A stretch of DNA of 64,000 nt, from positions 30,144,959-30,208,958 of the forward strand of contig CM035808.1 in the NCBI GenBank assembly GCA_020466095.1, given 5' to 3'. Under the pieces are notes generated by a model. The model was given only the letters and a program-made list of their open reading frames with translations, was not told the origin of the DNA and searched no databases. Position numbers and translations under genes: made by a program. Shown here one piece after another: positions 49,081 through 60,373 of the stretch. Numbering within the stretch: position 1 is the first letter of the stretch; every line of letters begins with the position of its first letter. The DNA comes from Chlorops oryzae (taxonomy: Eukaryota > Arthropoda > Insecta > Diptera > Chloropidae).

Positions 49081-51314
49081 TTGGAAGCAAGCTCGAATGT
49101 TATACTGTGTGGTGTTTTCGAATTTATTCGATAATAAACAAGTATTCGTATTCCAATTTGATTTTACGTTTCAACCTTTACGGTTGATTCCTACACACAA
49201 TATTATTCAGTTGAGTCTCTCTCACATTCGGTATTCAGATGACTATTCAAGTACATAATAAAAAATAAAAAATAAAAACCAAACGATCGAGGGACTGGGA
49301 AGGAAATTTAATGCTTTTAATTGTTTAAACAATTAGAGAAATGCCATTAGATTGTTACTGTCAATCGCGAAATGTTTCTGGTGGTTGAGAAAAACCTTAC
49401 AATGTCTCGTCAAAAATCAGATCATTCGTGGGTGAATCAAATTTTAATAAACTTTTTTTTATATTATATTTTATATTAATTCTTTTTGTCTTTTCTGAAA
49501 AAGAAAGTTTCTTTTCTTTACGATATCCATCGGCTTTTTCTTAACCCTTGTTATCCTCTTTTCGGACTAGCTCATGCTCCTCCTGAGTTATGGGTATGTG
49601 ATCTCAGCACCCTTCTGCAGTCATTCCGATCATCGCTGAGACCCATCCTTTGCTGATACCTTTTCATCTGTCCGATCCACGTATTTTCGCTTCTTTTCGA
49701 ATTCCATCTTCTTAAAAAAATATTGAATATTTTTAAATAATCCCTTTTTTCATAAGGACTCAATTATGGTTTACCTTATAGCAAAAACTTTTTGGATCCC
49801 TTTTTTTATTCCTTATGTAGGTTTACTTTATGAAAAGCCTGTTTCAACATGCTCATATTTTCTATACAATTAAGTAGCAGCTCATTATTGCTTGATGAAT
49901 ATATATAGATTCAATAATTATAGTTCATGTAAACGATCAAACTATATTATTAATACTAAACACAATTTTCAGTAGGTACCCTCGTATTATCTTAGCACGT
50001 TCCCTTTTAAACGGTAACAAGTGTCAGAACTGTTTCTTCTCATCATTTCATGTTCTAGCAATGATTAATGTGTTTAAAAATTAAATTAAAAAAAAAAAAA
50101 AGAAAATCATTTCCATCGCTCTTCAATTGTCTTGACATTGTAAATGTATAAAGAAGTGATTCCCAACCTGCGGGCCGCGAGCTGCCTTCATCATATTCTT
50201 GCTCAAATATTTCAAATTTCTATTCTATTTATAATTAGATCATATTATATTTTTCCGATCTCTGTCCCGAAAAATCTCGGAGGCCACTGACTGACTGACA
50301 AAAAATAAGAATATTATAAATAATAATAATAATCGAAAAGGCAAAAACTGGTTAATTGTCTTGAGTCTTTTACACGGGTTAGCTTCAATTCAAGCCAAGT
50401 CAATCGAAAATAATGCTTGCTAAATTGAATACTCCTTTAGTCATTGAAGGCTCCTCCATCGAGGAGTATTGTGATGAGCAATATCTGTCAGATAGTTTAT
50501 CTAAAACTACCCAGCGGCCCAAAATGATGCTTACCGTAGGGGGTAATTCATACGACCTCATATACCATCCTAGTATACTTTTGTTCGAGCGTGGCCGTTT
50601 TGTAGAGTGAACGTATACGATCAACACATAAAGTAAGCTATTGGTAGGCAGGTCGCCTACAATCTCGTATACTTTGTAGCTATTAATATGTAGACAAATC
50701 GCTTACAGTCTCGTATACTTTGTAAGCGGTAGGCACTGTTAGTCGCTGGGTAGCTCTATAGGAAATTTTGTAATATTATTAATTTTGATGGGAAAATTAA
50801 GGGATTTCACTCCTATTTCAAGTATTCCACTCTCATTTTTATTCATTCATATTTTTTTTTTATATTTCTTTTTTAAACAAGGCAAATCTCAATTATTAAC
50901 AATTTGCATTTATAATGAACACAACGAATAAATTAGCGAGGTAGTAATTAAAAACAAACAAAAAATCATCTTTTCAAAACATTGTTACATAAATATTCAC
51001 ATTGTGAGGTGGTGCTCCTATCATCGCAGCTTCGTAAAAATGTTCGCCATTGTTTATTGATGACTAAGTAAATTGAATTCTTTTTTTATGGTAATTCAGC
51101 AATTAAATAGTATCGAATCAATTATTTATTTGAAATTTCAATCATTTAAACAAACCAGAAATCGATTCGATGGGAAGAATATTCATAAATCGATTCATTT
51201 GACATGCACTCGTGCCAAATGCAGAGAAGAGGAATTAATTGAACTTATTCAAGCAAAATGTTGGATTTTCAATCGAAATAAAGCAACTTTTAACTTGAAC
51301 GACCCATCTTGGAT
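49081..51314. other. Gene-free stretch
   Basis: No gene is supported. A short imperfect tandem pair containing TCTCGTATACTTTGTA lies at 50658-50735. The segment CCCAACCTGCGGGCCGCGAG near 50163 resembles the end of a hAT-type element, without a visible partner. Confidence 0.45.
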
Positions 51315-51322
51315 ACTCACCG

Positions 51323-51480
51323 CAGTAGCGTAGTAAGGGGGGCGGAGGAGGAAGCAGCCGTCCCAGGCGCCGAATAATATTTCAATTTTATAAAGGTTTA
51401 CTATAAAGGTATTTTAATTAAGGTCGGGGAATGGGGGCGGCATATCCTCCATTGTGCCGAAATGTCTCGCTACGCCACTG
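51323..51480. mobile_element. hAT-like MITE with 8-bp target duplication
   Basis: Ends CAGTAGCGTAG and CTACGCCACTG are imperfect inverted repeats of the common hAT form CAGTGGCGTAG. The flanks are ACTCACCG (51315-51322) and ACTCACCA (51481-51488), an 8-bp duplication with one mismatch. Confidence 0.8.
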
Positions 51481-51873
51481 ACTCACCACAAATGAAATCG
51501 AATATATATGTATGCATGTATGCATAAATGAAAACCAGAAATGAAATGAATGCTCGATGTCGTAAATATTATGCAAAAAAGAAGCAGTATTGCATCAATT
51601 GAATTTTTGTGTACACAGCTCCAGCGGTTAGAGGGAATGATGGAGTTGGACCTTCTTAATTCGACATTAACAATAAAGTACCAGAGAATGCTGCAAAGCT
51701 TAAATAGACCTAGCCTGTCTATTATATTATAGTAAGTCCTATGTCCAATTTCCAAGATTACTACGAATAAGTGTTATTCTTCCGAAAATTCCAAATCTCC
51801 TTTGGGTTATGAATGGTTTGTTTTTGACGGGTGTGCACGATAGTGTGGCCTTCAAGTGGGGCACTAAAATGAC

Positions 51874-52089
51874 ATGGCGACCCAACTTAACGAAACTTGC
51901 TTCCTTTGCAATCACAGAAAAGCTGAACACATAAACGTCGGACTTGACCAAACAACAGGCTCCGACTTAGAGGGTGACACAGCCCAGAGCAGGACTGTGA
52001 TATACGAAAACACTACCCAATTAGTGCCATCAGACAAGGGCGGCAAATATTGTTTTTGCCCAGAGCAGCAAAACAATGCTTCCGTACTT
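51874..52089 (+). other. Unidentified open segment with two Cys pairs
   Basis: ATG-initiated stretch of about 70 codons with ordered, GC-richer codon use compared with its surroundings. It has CFLCNHRKAEH near the start and YCFCPEQ near the end, and finishes at a possible donor (TTTCAG|GTACAA). Its 3' end approaches SVWC gene 5 on the opposite strand. I do not recognise the protein; it could be a mobile-element fragment or a real short exon. Confidence 0.25.
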
Positions 52090-52144
52090 TCAGGTACAAA
52101 TAGAATAAGTGAAATCTGGAATTATCTGGAAATATTTTTTTTTA

Positions 52145-52534
52145 TTATTCCGCTTTGTTTTCACATTCCAGATGGGGACAACATTGTGGATACGGTTTCG
52201 TATAATCTGCCGGATGCAGTATACACTTCGGTGGAATACTAGTGCGACAGGGCTCGTAATGAATGAAGCCATTGCCGAAACATGTTAGCCGCAAACATTG
52301 GCCTTTTGGTGTAATCGATTCTCCATTTCGCAGAGTTATTTGTAGGTCTTCATCAAAGCAATCATCGATTTCTTCTGTAGGTAAATATATGTAATTGCGA
52401 AAATATGTTTTATTTAAGTTAGTATCAATCTAATGATATTTCTTTATAATATCAAAATTACCATCTTCACCATCATAAGCATTTGCTGCTAGAATTAAGC
52501 ACAGGCAAATCGAACAAAGTAGGCATCGCTTCAT
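52145..52534 (-). CDS. SVWC (Vago-type) secreted protein 5, 100 aa
   Basis: Exons 52534-52462 and 52374-52145, phase 1 (GATG|GTAATT, CTACAG|AA). The signal peptide is RCLLCSICLCLILAANA. The eight-cysteine pattern is DDC, GQC, LTC, EPC, PKC, PQCC and LEC, with a short tail ENKAE. There is no second intron. A broken copy of its second exon lies 2 kb away at 54339-54526 in the opposite orientation. Confidence 0.86.
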
Positions 52535-52648
52535 TTTTCGCAGCAAATTCCAAAGCTAAGTCGTTTATTAACCGATCGATTTATTGGATCCTCTCGTCTC
52601 TTCGGCTTGAAATCTTGAATTCTACGCTCAAAATTCAATCGGAAACAG

Positions 52649-52656
52649 TATTTATA
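52649..52656 (-). promoter_or_regulatory. TATA box of SVWC gene 5
   Basis: TATAAATA on the minus strand about 115 bp before the ATG. The initiator is not obvious. Confidence 0.35.
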
Positions 52657-53520
52657 TTGCTTTAAGGCTGTGCAAGAATTTCGTTGCACAAGACTAAAGC
52701 TGACTGTAATTAATTACAAAAATAAAAATAATTCTTCATTTAAAATCGCACGCGAATATTCATCATGCCATGCCACATACGGCAGGAATATATAAACATA
52801 TATATTTATATATATATATAAATGAATATAAATACAGCAACTAAATCGTGATTTCTATTGCAGATATAAGTAAAGGGAATACCCACTATCTCTTTGGTGT
52901 GGATCGTTGCCATCGCCAATTCACTCATCAATCGTTTGTTTTTAAGATAAAAGATTCGATTATGGTTTCTTGGAAAACTCGGTGGAACTTTAGGTAGAAA
53001 CCTAAAGATTTAAGACTAATTTGCATTAATGGGAAAGGAAATCAATATCAGTCAGGATTATTCTATACATTTTTTTTTCAATTGCCACAATGAATGGTCA
53101 TATCTGTTGAGTCAACTAATTCCTCATAAATAAATGAATAATCCTCCTCATTCTTCATTGAAAAATAATTTTCAAAAGATTAAAAATTATGCATTTGCTT
53201 TATACCTTCGACCCAATTGTCTTCAAAAGGTTAAAGAAAGATTTTCAATCCATTTTTGTTGAGTAGTTTCGAGTTTGTGGACTCCAAAGAATGTAATTAA
53301 AAAAAAAAATTTTATCCCCACCCCTCCATTTCCATGCCTTTGCCAAATAATTTATTAGAACGAAAAATTCATTTAATTGAGCTTTTATTGATTTCATCAA
53401 AAGTAATCATCAACATTTCGCAACATATTTCAAACCTTAATTACTTTCAAACAAAAGCTTTTATAAAAACAAATTTAATAATTAAAGCTTGAAAAAAAAA
53501 ACATTTTATTTTCAATAAGT

Positions 53521-55129
53521 CTAAATTAAATTATTTTCAGGTTCGTTCACACATTCCAGTTTGGGACAGCATTGAGGATAGGCGCGCGACATATCGCTGA
53601 CGAGACGGCAAGTAGCATTTTCCATCAAATTATGGCGTCCGCAACTAAATAAGAGAATAAAATAATTAAATTAATTTCGTATCCACTATTAAATTAATGG
53701 TTAACAAACTATTCAATCTCTAGAACAAAATCACGACGACAGAATATTGATTCGCAGCGATCTTCTCGGTTAATGGGCTTAAATTTCTGGTTCACTGATA
53801 TTGGTTGTCTTAGCTCTTCGTAATAACATTGACCAGGATAGTCTGAAATTGAGCAGGAAATATAAAAATTAGCAAGAGGAACAATTGAATCGTTTACTTT
53901 GAAAGTGGTGTAACTCCTTTTGTCTATTTCGAGATATTAAGTGGTGCATGTCCATTACCCAGCACCCGCCATCAGTGGTGGCTCACCCAGCAAAACTGCG
54001 AAGTCTTTAGAATGGGTCGCTTAACACGAATTCGAAAACTAAATCAACCCACGGTCTTCAATTTTCCCTCAAAGCCGCTCAGAACCAGAAAATATAAAAA
54101 TTAAGTTACACCACTTTCAAAGTGAACGGTCCATTGGTACTTTATTCCTGCGCAACAATTCGTGCAAATATTCGACTCATACAAACAAGTGAAACCAGTT
54201 ACAATCGAAAGCGGAGTTGATTGATATAGGCAAAATTTCCTGATTGCCAGGGGACTGATGTCTCACTCACCCTTATATCATCATCATATATGGCCCATAA
54301 TCATACAAGGAACCCATATTCGGAGATTATAATTACAGAAGAAATCGATGATTGCTTTGATGGAAACCTACAAATAACTCTGCGAAATTTAGAATAAGTC
54401 GATGGGATGACTTTTTTTGGAAATGGCTTCATTCATTACGAGCACCTGTCGCTCTAGTATTCCTCCGAAAAGGATACTTCATCCAGCAGATTACACAAAA
54501 CAGTAATCCATAATGTTTTCCGCATTAAAAATTTATAGAAGTGAGTCGAAGTAAGTGCAGAATAAATCGGGACTGCTCATCTGAATTGATTATAAACGGA
54601 ATCGAATTGATGTAATGCCGACTTAAGGGCATTCACAGCCCAAGCTCATTCGAAAAATGTTAATAAGAGAGCACTTTGCCCCACACACACATCACATTTG
54701 ATCGATTGATCCGCTCAAAGTAATATCGATACGATCTCGTAATAGCCTCAAATTGAGCCACGCCCACATTCGGTAAGTACTAACAGCCAGCATTTATTTG
54801 CATATTTATAAACTGAATATTCCATTATTTTCTGTACCAACACATTCATACATTTCTGTACTACTATACATACATACATATGTATAAGAGGTCTCTTGAA
54901 TATTTTGAACCATAGTTTTTGCATTAATTTCCATAATCGTCTAATTTCTCGCGAAATGCCTTTATTGTTCTTTTCGATTTTGATTTTCTTCCCATCATTA
55001 TTCGTTGAATTTCGATTTGCACGAGTTAATTGTCTCACCTGGATGTATTGCACGACCGCGATAACGTATATCACCCGTAATGCCGCCGCAGATTGAGAGT
55101 AGCGCAACAAAACCCAGAATCACTTTCAT
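53521..55129 (-). CDS. SVWC secreted protein 6, Vago-like, 115 aa
   Basis: Exons 55129-55039, 53842-53710 and 53644-53521. The introns are phase 1 (CCAG|GTGAGA, TTTCAG|AC) and phase 2 (AATA|GTTTGT, TTTAG|T). The donor of the second intron is weak, but the phase and the conserved position support it. The signal peptide is VILGFVALLSICGGITG. The mature start, GRAIHPGDYPGQCYY, and the eight cysteines (GQC, DRC, IFC, EYC, ATC, PQCC, LEC) look Vago-like. Vago is the Dicer-2-dependent secreted factor that restricts virus in flies and mosquitoes; I infer similarity but do not assert orthology. The first intron holds a MITE and the pseudogene of gene 5. Confidence 0.82.
53891..54126. mobile_element. 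MITE in the first intron of SVWC gene 6
   Basis: Inverted ends GTTTACTTTGAAAGTGGTGT and its complement (with GTTCAC) enclose about 190 bp of non-coding DNA. The target duplication is not clear. Confidence 0.65.
54339..54526 (+). pseudogene. Broken copy of SVWC gene 5, second exon
   Basis: Starts with the same acceptor context (TTACAG|AAGAAATCGATGATTGC) and follows gene 5 through ATAACTCTGCGAAAT. It then has an in-frame TAA, a central deletion, GGCTTCATTCATTACGAG and a decayed cysteine end (AATGTTTTCCGCATT in place of the CC motif). Because the intron acceptor is retained, the copy arose at DNA level and not by retrotransposition. Confidence 0.88.
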
Positions 55130-55241
55130 TTTTATTCACGCGATTTCGAGGCTTTTCTAAACGAGAAAAAATTCCAGACTCAGAATCGAATTCACTTGTA
55201 CGAGCACGCCAAAGAACACCGGGCGCATGGAGCTTATTTTC

Positions 55242-55279
55242 GACTGAATAATTTACAATTAATTGTCGGTGTTTTTATA
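55242..55279 (-). promoter_or_regulatory. TATA box and initiator of SVWC gene 6
   Basis: TATAAAAA at 55279-55272 and TCAGTC at 55247-55242 on the minus strand, spaced about 30 bp. The ATG follows about 115 bp downstream. Confidence 0.5.
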
Positions 55280-56094
55280 TGAAAATTGAAAAACAGTCGC
55301 AATAGCCTAGCACAACCATCATCACTTGCCAGCGGTGCATGTGACTTAATCCGTCGTGATCATTGAAAAATTCGCCTCCGCTTTTCGGCTGCGACTTTCG
55401 GTTGTGTCAACGTTGTTTCATCAATTAAGGCGAAACCAAATATTGAGATCGGTATTTGTACGACGTATTTTTACACCGTGAAGTAACGGCCCGTCCAAGG
55501 CCGGATGGCTTTTATTGTTTCTTTAAGAGATTAACAGCATCGAAAGAAAGTTTAGCCACGCTGAAATGTCAATTACATTCCTGTTTATCTTTTACCTTCA
55601 TGCGTCCTTCAACTTTCTTTAGAAAGTGTATTTAATTTGCGAAAATATTTTCAAGATCGTACATGGCCCAATGAAGAGTTTCATTTACTCAAGGATTCAA
55701 TTCTGATTAGTCTCAAGTTTTTGTTAGCCAAGCATCTTGTGTGATGTAAGTGAGAAATGCGACGACTGGCAGTCATATTTGATACAATCGATCATGTTCC
55801 ATAGACCAAATACCGACTGGAAGATGATTGCGGATTACGCTAAGAAAGTCCTAAAAAGGAAAAGCTTCGACATTGAGGTTGATAATCGACAGAAATATGA
55901 AGGAAAACACGAAGAGATAGGAGTAATATCATGATGGTATGTCTAAATGGACCCCAAAGAACAAGTGAGCACAAGGAACACCCAACCCTAAAGTACTTAT
56001 TAGCGGTATGCTTCGTGTCGGGGTCGATCAGGTCTTGAAAAAGGGGATTTTTAACGGGTGCGGGCCCCACATACATATCATCATGATGTGGTTA

Positions 56095-56232
56095 GGCATT
56101 TTCTTCTTGTCGCCAAGAAGAAAATCAGAAACAGAAAAAACAAGACAAACATCCACAACCTCAGCTGGGAGTTAATCCTAGAGCCTCTCCCTTCATAAGC
56201 TAGCATTTCAACCAGCTCCGGCACAGAAGCCG
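56095..56232 (-). mobile_element. tRNA-derived SINE, copy 1
   Basis: On the minus strand it has a degenerate tRNA-like head (GTGCCGGAGCTGGTTGAAAT, B box decayed to GGATTAACTCC) followed by CAGCTGAGGTTGTGGATGTT. The same order is found at 60600-60729. Confidence 0.6.
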
Positions 56233-56312
56233 TCTTCTCGTTTAAAACAAAATCCTCAAAAAAGGAGATGAGACCATTTTCCAGGGTAAAAATTTTCTCC
56301 ATGACCTTTAAT

Positions 56313-57217
56313 TTTTATACCCAGCGTAAGCGGGGTATATTAGTTTTGTGCAAATCTTGTAACAGGGAGAATTAAGCTCCGGAGATATAGAAAAATATAT
56401 ATAGAAATGATCAGGATCAAAAACTGAATCGATTCAGACATGTCCGTCTGTCCGTCCGTCCGTCTGTCCGTCCGTCCGTGGTCGGATCTCCTGCGAAACG
56501 GCTGGACCAATCAAGTCGAAATTTGGCACACAGGTATATCGGGATCCGAGTATGATCCTAAGTAAAAATGGGAGACATCCGCCCACTGCCACGCCCACAA
56601 TTTAATTTATTGTGTTTTCAATAAAATGCTTGTAACTTGCGAACCACTCAACACATTCCATTGATAATTGGTGTGCTGGTAAACTACGAAAAGGGACATC
56701 TTTTGGCAAAAAATGGACGCCGCCCTCCTCGAGCCACGCCCACAAATAAGCCCAAAAATAAGGTCTTATCGTAACTTCCGAAGTAAACGGCGTAGAAGCT
56801 TCAAATTCTGAACATAGGTTCACCAAGGCGAATGAAAGGTGTAGGAAAAAATTTTATGCGGCCCGCCCACTGCCACGCCCACAAATGAAGATTTTTCGTA
56901 ACTTCCGAAGTAAAAGGCGTAGAAGCTTCGAATTCGCAACATAGGTTCACCAAAGCGAATGAAAGGTGAAGGAAAAAATTTTTTTTGGCCCGTCCACAAA
57001 TGAAGATTTTTCGTAACTTCCGATGTAAAAGGCGTTGAAACTTCAAATTCGCAACATAGGTTCACCAAGGCGAATGAAAGGTGTAGGGAAATAATTTATG
57101 TTGCCCTCCCACTGCCACGCCCACAAATAGAGAAGCAAAACATAGTGCGCTCATAATGTCGGGACGCTGGGTATTTCAAAGTCGGGCTTGACCGACTTTA
57201 GCTTTCTTACTTGTTTT
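56313..57217 (+). mobile_element. DINE-1/Helitron-like element with internal triplication
   Basis: Begins TTTTATACCCAGCG, carries ATATATAGAAATGATCAG and the GTCCGTCTGTCCGTCCG tract, and ends TTTCTTACTTGTTTT, all typical of dipteran DINE-1 relatives. Between about 56770 and 57120 a unit of roughly 90-120 bp (GTAACTTCCGAAGTAAA to CACGCCCACAAAT) occurs three times in tandem. Confidence 0.78.
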
Positions 57218-57232
57218 TTTATTAAACTATAC

Positions 57233-57345
57233 AGCATATGTGTGGCTCTGGTATAGCGTAGGGGATGGGTGCCATGCTCTTGTTCCCGGTGTCCGAGGTT
57301 CGATTCCCGGCACAGGCGAAGCGGAGTGTAATGTTCCAAGCCTAG
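57233..57345 (+). mobile_element. tRNA-derived SINE head, second family
   Basis: Contains a good B box, GAGGTTCGATTCCCGGC (about 57294-57310), and an A-box-like TGGTATAGCGTAGG. The unit is inserted at the 3' end of the DINE-1-like element. Its 3' limit is uncertain. Confidence 0.5.
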
Positions 57346-57474
57346 CACTGGTATTCCGAAAATCGCATGTTAGGGGCACACTACATAATATGACAAGAAA
57401 GCCCCTCGTGGTATCACAATGGGCTGGTAACAGGCCTGCAACATACATACAGTATATGTATATTGGACCACTTT

Positions 57475-59258
57475 TGTTTCTAATTTTTTTGGATATATGA
57501 GAAGATAACTCCAGGGCGACGGTAAAGCTCCTTACAGCCAAAACTTCTTTTTGGGAGTCCCTTAAGCTAGAAAGTTGAAAGCAGTTGTAGAAGCCCTATG
57601 CTCCACAGGGAGTAAAGGACAGCAGTAAAACAGGAAGTAGTAAGCATAGAGAAACATATGGAGAAGGATCATCTCACATAAGAGGAAGACCGACAGAGAC
57701 GCGTGTAGGTGATTTTGTGGTTTCAACTACCCTCCAAAATACGAGGAAGGACAAATCAAACAACGGAACAAGAGGAAATTGGCACAGAATAACAATTTTT
57801 TAATGCCCAAAATAATTCCCTCCGTACGCGCCAGCTACCTGTGTGGAAATCTGCCCAGCACTGAAACTTTTATTGCACTTCAGAAGATAAAAATTGAATA
57901 ACAACAAGGTGTGGCTGGTATCCAAAACGGGCCTTAATTACTTTTCTAATAAAATTTTCGCATTCATAATTTTGATCCCACTAAAGTGTGGGAATGATTC
58001 TCTTATTTTTTGGAAAATCCAAACGCGAGTTTCATCGATTCAAGTCGTTTGGTTTTTACTGAAATGGGCTGTAAATTTTAACACTGACCTACATAACTTG
58101 TTTTAAAAATGCGATTTTAGATGCGTTGGACTGTATAGCCGAGAACAATTAAATGGAATTTATAAATAAATCGGTATTCATTTCTTAATTGTATGCGAAT
58201 ATGAAAACGTGCGCAGGTGTTTTAGGTAGGTACCTACTTACTTTATGGAAACAGAAGCTCTTCTTTTGATGCAAAAAAAGTTTAGCCTTTCTCTTAAATG
58301 CACTTCGACGTGCTCAGAGATCTCATCGTCATTGGCTTGTTACTTTGAGGTGATAGTTTTTGGGGTTTTTGATTATTTTCTCTTCTCTGAATGAATTTTT
58401 ATTTTAAAGAGTTCATACATACCAGTTTTGTAATGAGTCCCAAAAATAACCGTTTCTTTGGACTTCTTTTACGTGGAGCTTTCGAAAACGAAAGCAAATG
58501 GAAGGCAGTCTTTAAGAGTTTAATCTGAATGATTACGCTAATTTTAGTTTTTTTTTTCTCCATTGATGCTTTCATGGGATCGGTTTTTGTTAATTTATCG
58601 AAACGTAAACAAATTTTTTTTGAAAAAATTTAACGACTCTAGAAGAAGCTGACACTGAAGTTAATCCCCCAGTATTTAAATTATATATATATATATTTTT
58701 CAAATCAGTCAAGTCTTTCGCAATATTATCATACTTATGCATAAATCAATATTCCTCAAATATAAAAGTAATAAAAAAGAAACTATTTTTATAATACATA
58801 AATAGAAATAATCACCTTAACGATTTGTTGACAGTTCTAAAAATCTATTCGTCAGTTTAAGCAAACATCATGCTGGCGCAGAACAGCTTTCCCTGTAGTC
58901 ATTCCAGCTACGCCCCAACTAGTCATATTTTTGTATAACTTTTCATTTACATCCTGTTCAGGCCAATTGGAGCATTATAACCCAAATTTTTGTAAGAAAA
59001 TAATGGCAAACACTTATCCTCCATGTAAGGTGGTATCTTGACAAATGAGTGCCCCCAATATACGATATTTTGAGATATGAGCTACTTTTTGTTTTGAAAT
59101 ACGAGCAACATTTGACACTTCATTTCCGTAACATTCTGAAAGGGAGTAAGAAACAAACTTCCATGAATTATTTTTAAACGGCTCTCGGGTAAAGGTAAAG
59201 ACCAGTGAAGAGAAAAGCGACGTCGAAAATTAGGCGAAAATAGCCCTTTATAAATCTT
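57475..59258. other. Gene-free stretch
   Basis: No coding signal. It contains short AT microsatellites (for example 58682-58698) and old repeat debris. Confidence 0.5.
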
Positions 59259-59477
59259 CAGCCTGATTCTAAATACTCCCCGGGAGTTTTTCCGTGCAGA
59301 GTGGAAAAATAATCTGTCTTTCCAAGCCACTGGAGAAACGAATATTAAGGAACCAAGTATGTATTATGAAAATTTTTAAGAAATGTTTTTGTTGGCACTT
59401 AAAAACCTTCCTTTTTCCGAGTAAAAAAATTTCTGGGGGAAAAAATCCCAGAGAAAATTCATTTAAAATAGGACTGC
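59259..59477. mobile_element. CCCGGG-type MITE, copy B
   Basis: Left arm CAGCCTGATTCTAAATACTC then CCCGGGAGTTTTT. The right arm in reverse begins CAGTCCTATTTTAAATG and passes through TTTTTTCCCCCAG. It is the same family as 40712-41077. Confidence 0.65.
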
Positions 59478-59867
59478 TTTCCCTTTAAATTCCCTTGTAT
59501 TATAGTTTTACAATTTTTATTCGACCCTTTTGATAGTTGATTTAATTACTTAAATTCCCTTGTATTGTTTTTTGCTTATGAACATTTTTTTTCTTGTTCA
59601 ATTAATTGCAATGGGAAATTCGCTTTTAGATACGAGCAAGATCCGAGTTATATACGTGTACTCTCTTTAAGAAAAATTTACCTCCTCTTCGCTGCAGGGC
59701 TTGGAAGACTTCATGCCGGCGTCTGTCTTTAAACTGGATTCTAGATAGTTGAAATCACACTGTACAACAAGATTTACGTTCCTATTTCTTATAAAGGAAT
59801 CAACATTATTCATACGAATCAAAGAGAATTAAATCTGTGACAAAAAATAATACCTGATTAATCGACT

Positions 59868-59915
59868 CAGGCCCATTTGCTACTGTTCAGATTACATTTT
59901 TTCGTTCCGAAACAA
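59868..59915. mobile_element. One-ended fragment of the MITE nested at 62757
   Basis: CAGGCCCATTTGCTACTGTT, CAGATTACA and TTTCGTTCCG match one arm of 62757-62882 for about 45 bp. The other arm is missing. Confidence 0.55.
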
Positions 59916-60277
59916 ATCAAATAAAATGAGATCGGTAGAAAAAAGTAATAAAGGTACTCAGAATTCATGGTTTTATCGATTTTTTTCCATTGCACTTGCA
60001 AACATGATTATACTTGAAATCCCCATCATGATGTTAAAATCAATTTTAACTACTCCGTTACCAGTAGGAGAACATTTTTAATGCTGTGCAGTGTTATTAT
60101 TATTATTCTTTTTTTTTTTATTAAGTATTTATTGACAAAAAGTAAATAAAACACGAAATCAATGTTTACAGATGCTAATTTTCAAATCTTTCCTACAAGT
60201 TTGTGCATTTTCACATCACGTTAATGTAGAAAAGAGAAGCCGCAAAAATAGATTCCGAAAATAAGCCGGTAGAATTC

Positions 60278-60311
60278 TATATAAAAGGCCGAGTCGAGTC
60301 TAAAATCAGTT
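60278..60311 (+). promoter_or_regulatory. TATA box and initiator of SVWC gene 7
   Basis: TATATAAAAG at 60278-60287 and the consensus insect initiator TCAGTT at 60306-60311, about 29 bp apart. The predicted start is 60308, giving a 66-nt leader. Confidence 0.65.
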
Positions 60312-60373
60312 AGCAGTTCTATTTGTTCCAACCGAAGCTCGACAGTGACATCAAATCTTCTCGATATTTAAAT

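Noticed and set aside
57227..57541. Frames on both strands around a SINE
   Set aside because: They follow tRNA-derived promoter sequence; no protein signature is seen.
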